Assembly (NCBI GenBank): GCA_019187185.1
Contig: JABAQU010000017.1
Span: 1-64,000, forward strand
Length of the DNA: 64,000 bases
Reading direction: 5' to 3'
From: Steroidobacteraceae bacterium
GTDB lineage: Bacteria; Pseudomonadota; Gammaproteobacteria; Steroidobacterales; Steroidobacteraceae
A model generated the notes under the pieces. The model made no database searches and was not told the origin of the DNA. It worked only from the letters and a program-made list of their open reading frames with translations. Positions 57,817-64,000 of this stretch are shown here, one piece after another (position 1 is the stretch's first letter; each line of letters begins with the position of its first letter). Position numbers and translations under genes: made by a program.

Positions 57817-58734
57817 TCAGTTGATGTGAGCCAGGATACCGTCGAGTTCGTCGAGGCTGTTGTAGCTGACGACGAGCTTGCCCTTGCCGCCCGTACCGTG
57901 CTGGATCGCGACCCGGGCGCCGAGCTTCTCCGACAGCTCGCCTTCGAGTCGCGTGACATTGGGGTCGCGCGCCCCGCCGTGGCTGCCGTCTCCGCGTGGC
58001 GCGCCATCGGCCACGTCGTGCGGCGCGGTCAGGCGCCGCACCAGCGCTTCAGTCTCGCGCACCGACAGGCCCTTTCGCGCCACGAGTGTGCCGACCTCCA
58101 CCTGCCGGCGGCGCTGCGTGAGCCCGAGGAGCGCGCGCGCGTGCCCCATCTCGAGCGCGCGCTGTTCCACCAGTTCGCACACCTCGGGCGCGAGCTCGAG
58201 CAGCCGCAGCAGGTTGCTGACCGCAGCGCGCGAGCGACCGACCGCCTCGGCCGCCTGCTGATGCGTGACGCCGAACTCGGCGATCAGCCGCTCGAGCGCC
58301 CGCGCCTCCTCGAGCGGATTCAGGTTCTCGCGCTGGATATTCTCGATCAGCGCCATCGCGATCGCCGCCTCGTCCGGAACGTGGCGGATGATGGCCGGTA
58401 TGTCAGCGAGGCCCGCGAGCTGCGCGGCGCGCCAGCGGCGCTCGCCGGCGACGATTTCGTAGCGCTGCGATGCGCCCTCGCCCGCGCCGGCGAGCGGGCG
58501 CACGACGATCGGCTGCACGACGCCCTGCGCCTTGATCGAATCGGCGAGTTCCTGCAACGACTCCGGGCGCATGTCCGTGCGCGGCTGGTAGCGGCCGCGC
58601 TGCAGCAGGTCGAGCGGCAGTCTCGCGAGTTCCTCGCCGACGCGGGGTGCGCCGGCCGGCGCCGCCGCGCGCGCCGCCGACTGGCCGAGCAGGTCCGCGA
58701 GTCCGCGCCCGAGCGTCGTCTTCTTCTGGGTCAT
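57817..58734 (-). CDS. parB: Chromosome-partitioning protein ParB
   Basis: 305 aa. N-terminal LGRGLADLLG (ParA-contact box), CTP-binding GERRWRAAQLAG, ENIQRENLNPLEEA, and a helix-turn-helix at about 160-185 (THQQAAEAVGRSRAAVSNLL). Binds parS sites near the origin and spreads as a CTP-dependent clamp. Its ATG overlaps the parA stop (ATGA). No canonical parS was recognised by eye in the window. Confidence 0.97.
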   Translation of the reverse strand: MTQKKTTLGRGLADLLGQSAARAAAPAGAPRVGEELARLPLDLLQRGRYQPRTDMRPESLQELADSIKAQGVVQPIVVRPLAGAGEGASQRYEIVAGERRWRAAQLAGLADIPAIIRHVPDEAAIAMALIENIQRENLNPLEEARALERLIAEFGVTHQQAAEAVGRSRAAVSNLLRLLELAPEVCELVEQRALEMGHARALLGLTQRRRQVEVGTLVARKGLSVRETEALVRRLTAPHDVADGAPRGDGSHGGARDPNVTRLEGELSEKLGARVAIQHGTGGKGKLVVSYNSLDELDGILAHIN

Positions 58735-59534
58735 GTCGCGGATGATAGCTGCTCCGGGGCGCGCGCCTCGTCCTCACGGCGCAGCATCTCCCCCGCGAGC
58801 GCGAGATAGGCGAGCGCACCGCGGGATTCGCGGTCATGGAACATCGCGGGCCGCCCGAACGACGGCGCCTCCGCGAGCCGCACGTTGCGCGGCACGACCG
58901 TGCGGAACACCTTGTCACCGAAGTGCTCGATCAGCTGGGCGCTCACTTCGTTGGCGAGGTTGTTGCGCGGATCGAACATGGTGCGCAGGATGCCCTCGAT
59001 CTCGAGTTCGGGGTTCACCGCCGCGCGGATCTGCTCGATCGTCGACACGAGCGCCGAGAGCCCCTCGAGCGCGTAGTACTCGCATTGCATCGGGACGAGC
59101 ACGCTGTCGGCCGCGACCAGCGCGTTCACGGTCAGCATGTTGAGTGCCGGCGGGCAGTCGATCAGGATCTGGTCGTACTGCTCGCGCACGGATCGCAGCG
59201 CATGGCGCAGCTTCAGCTCGCGGCCGGTGATCATCGTGAGGAGGCGCACCTCGACCGAGGTGAGATCCTGGTTCGCAGGCAGCAGGAACATGCCGGCCTG
59301 CTCCACCGGCACGATCGCGCTCGCAATGTCGCACTCGCCGAGCATGACCTCGCAGGTTCCGCGCACGACCTGCGATTTCTCGACGCCGCAGCCCATCGTC
59401 GCATTGCCCTGCGGATCGAGATCGATCAGCAGCACGCGACGCCGCGTCGCGGCGAGCGATGCCGCGAGATTGACGGCGGTCGTCGTCTTGCCGACGCCGC
59501 CTTTCTGGTTCGCGACCGCGATGACCCGCTTCAT
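58731..59534 (-). CDS. parA: Chromosome-partitioning ATPase ParA
   Basis: 267 aa, start ATG at 59534 (MKRVIAVANQKGGVGKTTTA). Deviant Walker A KGGVGKTT, DLDPQGNATMG, and LIDCPPALNMLTVNAL. Drives origin segregation with ParB. The upstream gene is an unexpected metalloprotease, not rsmG directly. Confidence 0.97.
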   Translation of the reverse strand: MKRVIAVANQKGGVGKTTTAVNLAASLAATRRRVLLIDLDPQGNATMGCGVEKSQVVRGTCEVMLGECDIASAIVPVEQAGMFLLPANQDLTSVEVRLLTMITGRELKLRHALRSVREQYDQILIDCPPALNMLTVNALVAADSVLVPMQCEYYALEGLSALVSTIEQIRAAVNPELEIEGILRTMFDPRNNLANEVSAQLIEHFGDKVFRTVVPRNVRLAEAPSFGRPAMFHDRESRGALAYLALAGEMLRREDEARAPEQLSSAT

Positions 59535-59544
59535 GCGCGCGAGT

Positions 59545-61122
59545 TTAGCGGCTCGCGTCCGCGGCGGCTGCCAGTTCGGCCGCCCAGCGCTCGAGGGCGC
59601 GGCGGTACTGCGGCGACCGGGCATGGCGCGCGACGCGGCTCGCCGAGGCCACCGCAGCGGTATAGCGCCCGAGCCGTGCGCAGAGCCGCGCCTCCTCTGC
59701 CGCGAGTTCCGCGTGCGCCGGATACAGCGCAGTCGCCTGCTGCACGATGGCGAGCGTCGCTGCGGCATCGCGATCCGCGAGCAGCGCGTCGATGGCCGCG
59801 ACCGACAGCGTCGCGTCGAGACCGTGATCCGGGTCACCCGTGTACGGCAGCACGGCGGTGCGCGCTGCGTGCAGCAGCGCCGCCTGCTCGGCGGAAGGCT
59901 TCGCCGGCGCGTCCTGCGCGGCGAATGCCTCGTCGACCAGCTCCTCGACCGTCGCGTCGTCATCCGGTTTCGGCTTGCGCGGCTGCAGCGCGCGGGTCAC
60001 GAGCCACCATTGCGCACGCACCGCAGCCACCGTGGCCTCGGGTCCCGCCGCGGTCGACAGCGCCTTGCGCGACCAGTCCAGGGACTCGGCATCCCGATCC
60101 TGTCGCAGGCGCACGAACGCCATCGCGGCCTGCGCAAGCGGCTGCGCCGGGTCGAGCGCGAGTGCGCGCCCGGCGCGCTTCTCCGCGTCGTCCGGGTTGC
60201 GGCCGACGTCGAGACCCGCGATCGCGAGACGCGCGAGCGCGACCGGTTCGGAAATCGGGCGGATGACGACCTCCTTCGCGTCGGGCAGCGGCTTGTCGAA
60301 GCTCAGCCGAAACCCGCCAATCCGGCCCTTCTGGCGGTAGGCGCGAATCTCCGCGTCGAGCGTGTCGAGGCTCACGCCGTACGCCTTCTGCGCCGCGTCG
60401 GCGATCGGCGTGCCGGCGTTCAGTTCCCGCAGGAAGGCCGGCATCTGGCGCCCACGGGCGGGATTGCCGATCAGCATGTAATGCGCACTGAGCCACGACT
60501 GCGCATAGAACATCGGCGCGATGCCGTGCTGGCGATAGGCCGGGGAATCGCGGTCCACCGCGAACAGCATCGAGGTGGGCATCAACTCGAAGTAGGCGAA
60601 GTCCATCTTGCGCGCGGCCGGCACGAGGCCGAACTCGATCTTGCCGTCGCGCTCGCGCAGCGAGCTGAACACTTCCGCCACGCCTTCGTCCCACCACGCC
60701 GGCAGGGAAAGGTCCGAACCCGCCTGCAGCACGAAGTGCATGTATTCGTGGAACACGACCTCGCGCGACTTCAGCCCCGCGGGCGTGCGGTCGAAGACGA
60801 TGAAATTCGCGTGCGCCTGTGGCTGGAAAAACCCCGCGACATGCGGCGCCGGCGCAAAACTGCGCCACTCGGCGGCATCGAGCGCGTACATCTGCGTCGG
60901 CATGCGGGGTATGCCGCGCGTGAGGGGCGCGAGCACGCCGAGCCCGAACTTGAACACCGCGAAGTCCCGCAGCGTGGCGCGCGCATAGCCCTCCTTCGCG
61001 TCGGTGACGAGCACGAAGTCGTCGATGCGTGCCTCGAGCCAGTCGCGCGCGGCCGCGGCCTGCGCGACACCGGCGAGCACGGCCACTGCGAGCCAGGCCG
61101 GCGCCCCCCGTTTCGTTCCCAT
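59545..61122 (-). CDS. Exported HExxH zinc metalloprotease with TPR-like tail
   Basis: 525 aa, ATG at 61122. Signal peptide (MGTKRGAPAWLAVAVLAGVA, then QAAA). The gluzincin motif HEYMH is at 125-129, with third-ligand Glu146 in WWDEGVAEVFSS. The region around (VVFHEYMHFVL, LPAWWDEG) matches DUF1570-like peptidases. The C-terminal half is helical and TPR-like (AEKRAGRALALDPAQPLAQA, ALYPAHAELAAEEARLC). It lies between parA (10 bp) and rsmG (7 bp) in the same direction, where most relatives have these two genes adjacent. Target unknown. Confidence 0.82.
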   Translation of the reverse strand: MGTKRGAPAWLAVAVLAGVAQAAAARDWLEARIDDFVLVTDAKEGYARATLRDFAVFKFGLGVLAPLTRGIPRMPTQMYALDAAEWRSFAPAPHVAGFFQPQAHANFIVFDRTPAGLKSREVVFHEYMHFVLQAGSDLSLPAWWDEGVAEVFSSLRERDGKIEFGLVPAARKMDFAYFELMPTSMLFAVDRDSPAYRQHGIAPMFYAQSWLSAHYMLIGNPARGRQMPAFLRELNAGTPIADAAQKAYGVSLDTLDAEIRAYRQKGRIGGFRLSFDKPLPDAKEVVIRPISEPVALARLAIAGLDVGRNPDDAEKRAGRALALDPAQPLAQAAMAFVRLRQDRDAESLDWSRKALSTAAGPEATVAAVRAQWWLVTRALQPRKPKPDDDATVEELVDEAFAAQDAPAKPSAEQAALLHAARTAVLPYTGDPDHGLDATLSVAAIDALLADRDAAATLAIVQQATALYPAHAELAAEEARLCARLGRYTAAVASASRVARHARSPQYRRALERWAAELAAAADASR

Positions 61123-61129
61123 GCCGACG

Positions 61130-61777
61130 TCATACCGCAGGACGACGGAGCACGGCAAGCGTGCGCACCGCGTCGATCCCGGGCACCCGCAGTTCGTGCA
61201 GACCGAGCGCCTGCCAGGGGGCGGGAAGCTCGCGCATTTCCTCGTCGAGTCTCGCCCCCTTCATGGCGAGCACCCGCGTCCCGGGACCGCACAAGCGCTC
61301 CACCTGCGCGAGGAGTCGTGGCAGCGGCGCGAACGCCCGTGCGACGACCGTGTCGTACGGCACCGCCGGCGCGAGCTCCTCGACGCGAGCCTGCAGGGGC
61401 GTGACGTTCGCGAGCCCGAGCGTGCGAGTCGCGTGCGCCACGAAGCGGATTTTCTTGTTGTTCGAATCGATCAGCGTGCACTGGCGCCCGGGCGCCGCGA
61501 TCGCGAGCGGCAGCCCGGGAAAGCCGGCGCCCGTGCCGACATCCGCGAGCGTCGCGCCCGTGACGAATGGCGCGATCGACAGGCTGTCGAGCAGGTGATG
61601 CGTGAGCATCGCGTCGCGCCCGTCGATCGACGTGAGGTTGTAGCTCCGGTTCCAGCGCACCAGTTCATCGAGCAGGCGCAACAGCCGCTGCGCCTGCCCG
61701 TCGTCGAGGGCGACGCCGAGCACGGCGGCGTCGCGCACGAGGCGTACTTGTTCGGCGGACTGCGCGCCCCCGCCCAC
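61130..61777 (-). CDS. rsmG: 16S rRNA guanine-N7 methyltransferase RsmG
   Basis: 215 aa, GTG start at 61777, 4 nt past the prpD stop. YNLTSIDGRDAMLTHHLLDS and DVGTGAGFPGLPLAI (SAM-binding motif) identify it, with TLIDSNNKKIRF next. Methylates G527 of 16S rRNA. The usual partner mnmG is not upstream here. Confidence 0.95.
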   Translation of the reverse strand: MGGGAQSAEQVRLVRDAAVLGVALDDGQAQRLLRLLDELVRWNRSYNLTSIDGRDAMLTHHLLDSLSIAPFVTGATLADVGTGAGFPGLPLAIAAPGRQCTLIDSNNKKIRFVAHATRTLGLANVTPLQARVEELAPAVPYDTVVARAFAPLPRLLAQVERLCGPGTRVLAMKGARLDEEMRELPAPWQALGLHELRVPGIDAVRTLAVLRRPAV

Positions 61778-61781
61778 GCGG

Positions 61782-63218
61782 TCAGTTCCTGACCATCGCC
61801 GCGACGAAATCCTGCACCGGCATCGCATCGAGCCTCGCGGCATCGTGGAACAGCGTGCGGATCGCCGCAGCCTGCTTCGCCGGGAAGCGAGCGGCCACCG
61901 CGGCCTCGAACTTCCGCACGAGCAGCGGCAGGCCCTCGTCGCGGCGCTTCCGGTGACCGATCGGGACATCGATGTGCACGCGCGGCGTCGCGCTGCCGTC
62001 CCTGAAGAGCACCTGCACCGCGTTGCCGATGCAGCGCTTGTCGCGCTCGTAGTACTCCCGCGTGAAGTCCGGATTCTCCCGCACCTCCATCGCCGCGCGC
62101 AGCGCGTCGATGCGCGGGTCGCGGGCGATGTCGTCCTCGTAGTCCGCAGCGGTCAGGCGACCGAAGATGAGCGGGATCGCCACCATGTACTGGAGGCAGT
62201 GATCGCGATCGGCGGGGTTTGCGAGCGGCCCCGTCTTGTCGATGATCCGCAGGCCCGGCTCCTGCGTCTCGATCACGATCTTCGCGATGTCGTGCAGGCG
62301 GTCCTTCACCACCGGGTGCAGCCGCATCGCGCACTCGACGGCGGTCTGCGCGTGAAACTCCGCCGGGAAGCTGACCTTGAACAGCACGTTCTCCATCACG
62401 TAGCTGCCGAACGGCTGCGCGATGGTCACGGGCCGGCCGTCGAGCAGCGCATCCTGGAAGCCCCAGGTCTTCGCGGAAAGCGCGGTCGGATAACCCATCT
62501 CGCCGCTCATCGCAATGAACGCGTGCCGCACGGCGCGGCTCGTCGCGTCCCCGGCTGCCCAGCTCTTGCGCGAGCCGGTGTTCGGCGCATGCCGGTAGGT
62601 GCGCAACGCTCCGCCGTCGAGCCATGCATTCGACACCGCGTTCACGACCTGATCGCGCGTGCCGCCGAGCATCGCGGTCACGACCGCCGCCGATGCGACG
62701 CGCACCAGCAGCACGTGATCGAGACCCACGCGGTTGAAGCTGTTGCCGAGCGCGAGGACGCCCTGCACCTCGTGTGCCTTCACCATGCCGGTCAGCACGT
62801 CGCGCACGGTGGGCGGCGTGCCGCCTTCCATGATGGCCTTGCGCGACAGGTAATCCGCCACGGCGAGGATGCCGCCGAGATTGTCGGAGGGGTGCCCCCA
62901 CTCGGCCGCGAGCCAGGTGTCGTTGAAGTCGAGCCAGCGGATCATCGCGCCGATGTTGAACGCGGCCTGCACCGGATCGAGTTCGTAGCTCGTGCCCGGC
63001 ACGCGCGCCCCGCCGGGCATCGTCGCGCCCGGAACGACGGGCCCCAGCAGGCGCGTGCACGCCGGGTGCGCGAGCGCCTGGAAGCCGCAGGCGAGCGAAT
63101 CCATCAGGCAGTAGCGTGCGGTGTCGTAGGCGAGCCGGGAGTCGATGACGCGATCCGTCACGTAGCTCGCGATGTCGGCGAGCACCGCATCGGGGGCGGG
63201 GCGCCGCTCGCGCGTCAC
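61782..63218 (-). CDS. prpD: MmgE/PrpD family 2-methylcitrate dehydratase
   Basis: 478 aa, GTG start at 63218, a length usual for Prp[21 protein letters not shown] (near residue 95) and [22 protein letters not shown] match PrpD rather than generic MmgE. Dehydrates 2-methylcitrate in the propionyl-CoA pathway. It follows prpC by 10 bp. Confidence 0.9.
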   Translation of the reverse strand: MTRERRPAPDAVLADIASYVTDRVIDSRLAYDTARYCLMDSLACGFQALAHPACTRLLGPVVPGATMPGGARVPGTSYELDPVQAAFNIGAMIRWLDFNDTWLAAEWGHPSDNLGGILAVADYLSRKAIMEGGTPPTVRDVLTGMVKAHEVQGVLALGNSFNRVGLDHVLLVRVASAAVVTAMLGGTRDQVVNAVSNAWLDGGALRTYRHAPNTGSRKSWAAGDATSRAVRHAFIAMSGEMGYPTALSAKTWGFQDALLDGRPVTIAQPFGSYVMENVLFKVSFPAEFHAQTAVECAMRLHPVVKDRLHDIAKIVIETQEPGLRIIDKTGPLANPADRDHCLQYMVAIPLIFGRLTAADYEDDIARDPRIDALRAAMEVRENPDFTREYYERDKRCIGNAVQVLFRDGSATPRVHIDVPIGHRKRRDEGLPLLVRKFEAAVAARFPAKQAAAIRTLFHDAARLDAMPVQDFVAAMVRN

Positions 63219-63228
63219 GCCGGTGCCC

Positions 63229-64000
63229 TCACGCGCGCTGGTCGATCGGCACGAATGCGCGCGCCTCCGGGCCCACATAGTTCGACGCCGGGCGGATGAT
63301 CTTGCCGTCGGCGCGCTGCTCGATCACGTGCGCGCACCAGCCGGTGGTGCGCGCGATCGCGAACATCGGCGTGAACATCGCAGTCGGTATCTGCATCAGG
63401 TTGTACGACACCGCGCTGTACCAGTCGATGTTCGGGAACATCTTCTTCTCGTCCCACAGCACGCGTTCGATCCGCTCGGCGACATCGTAGAGCTTCGTGT
63501 TGCCGGCCTCCTGCGCGAGCCGCCGCGCAACCCCCTTGATGACCTGGCTGCGCGGATCGGCGAGCTTGAAGACCGGGTGACCGAAACCGACCACCACCTC
63601 CCGGGCCGCGATGCGGCGCCGCATGTCCTCATCCGCCGCATCGGGCGTCGCGTAGCGCTGCTGCACCTCGAGGGCGCCCTCGTTGGCGCCACCGTGCTTC
63701 GGGCCGCGCAGCGCGCCGATCGCGCCGGTGATGCACGAGTGCAAGTCGGAGCCGGTGCCCGCGATCACGCGCGCGGCGAACGTGGACGTGGCCATTTCGT
63801 GCTCGGCGTAGAGGATGAACGAGACGTGCATGGCCCGCACCCAGGAGGCCGGCGGCGCCTGGCGATGCAGCAGGTGCAGGAAGTGGCCGCCGATCGAATC
63901 GTCCTGCGTCTCGACGTGCACGCGATGGCCCGAATGGCTGTAGTGATACCAGTAGCAGAGCATCGAGCCGAGGGAGGCGAGCAGCTGGTCGGCGATGTCG
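63229..64000 (-). CDS. prpC: 2-methylcitrate synthase, partial (5' end beyond window)
   Basis: Citrate-synthase family, cut at the right edge; the visible part gives about 257 residues. [35 protein letters not shown] (His and Asn active-site region) and [11 protein letters not shown] (His) belong to PrpC. The reading frame is open to base 64000 ([12 protein letters not shown] before the first Met). Condenses propionyl-CoA and oxaloacetate. Confidence 0.93.
   Translation of the reverse strand, partial: DIADQLLASLGSMLCYWYHYSHSGHRVHVETQDDSIGGHFLHLLHRQAPPASWVRAMHVSFILYAEHEMATSTFAARVIAGTGSDLHSCITGAIGALRGPKHGGANEGALEVQQRYATPDAADEDMRRRIAAREVVVGFGHPVFKLADPRSQVIKGVARRLAQEAGNTKLYDVAERIERVLWDEKKMFPNIDWYSAVSYNLMQIPTAMFTPMFAIARTTGWCAHVIEQRADGKIIRPASNYVGPEARAFVPIDQRA

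Noticed and set aside
57677-61129. parS site near parAB
   Set aside because: No TGTTTCACGTGAAACA-like palindrome was recognised by eye in this region; a matrix scan would be decisive, and half-site-like TGTTCCAC strings are coincidental.

Overview
The window is about 64 kb of very GC-rich, densely packed bacterial chromosome, with most intergenic gaps under 150 bp. No rRNA, tRNA, CRISPR array or insertion sequence was recognised. Gene content (GspA/GspB, glmU and glmS, an atpIBEFHAGDC operon beside parB-parA-rsmG, a fused hydratase/3-hydroxyacyl-CoA dehydrogenase, YqjD/YqjE-like proteins) fits a high-GC gammaproteobacterium, perhaps of the Steroidobacter/Nevskia type. That assignment is inference. 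All genes look intact except the one cut by the right edge.

Layout. 0.3-10.2 kb is a lipid-catabolism locus: a leftward operon of two unequal acyl-CoA dehydrogenases and a TonB-dependent receptor, divergent from a rightward fused hydratase/dehydrogenase, thiolase and acyl-CoA ligase. 10.2-14.5 kb holds gspA-gspB, then a fused fatty-acid kinase (DAK2 + DegV). 14.5-16.1 kb is a small leftward operon (secreted protein, acetyltransferase, dodecin). 16.3-19.7 kb carries two signalling genes: a receiver-like/TonB fusion and a Ser/Thr kinase with a degenerate receiver. 19.7-25.8 kb has a nucleotide-translocase-like carrier, an exported NAD(P)-binding protein, a two-subunit molybdenum hydroxylase and an M20 amidohydrolase. 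25.9-27.0 kb is a glycosyltransferase.

27.0-32.9 kb is a tight seven-gene leftward operon: ATP-grasp protein, methyltransferase, two unknown proteins, small transporter, His-rich COG0523 GTPase, WD40 protein. 32.9-37.8 kb holds a PEBP-family protein, a tiny membrane protein, a flavin monooxygenase, a TPR protein and a VapBC-type pair. 37.9-44.3 kb holds rimO, an envelope-stress-like cluster (YqjK/YqjE/YqjD-like, lipoprotein, LysM), glmS and a tryptophanase-family enzyme. 44.3-50.1 kb is glmU-modB-modC-ClC channel-modA. 50.4 kb encodes a small EF-hand protein.

50.8-64 kb is the classical origin-proximal block: the atp operon, parB, parA, a membrane-associated or secreted zinc metalloprotease, rsmG, then prpD and a partial prpC. 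The atp operon has a clear sigma-70 promoter (TTGCTG, 17 bp, TATAAT).

Functional links. The left end can import, activate and beta-oxidise a hydrophobic acyl compound; propionyl-CoA from odd-chain or branched substrates could be handled by the methylcitrate enzymes at the right end. The mod genes would supply molybdate to enzymes such as the molybdenum hydroxylase at 22 kb. Several genes (iorA-like, PEBP, rimO, glmU) have a -10 element only 6-7 nt before the ATG, suggesting leaderless transcripts.
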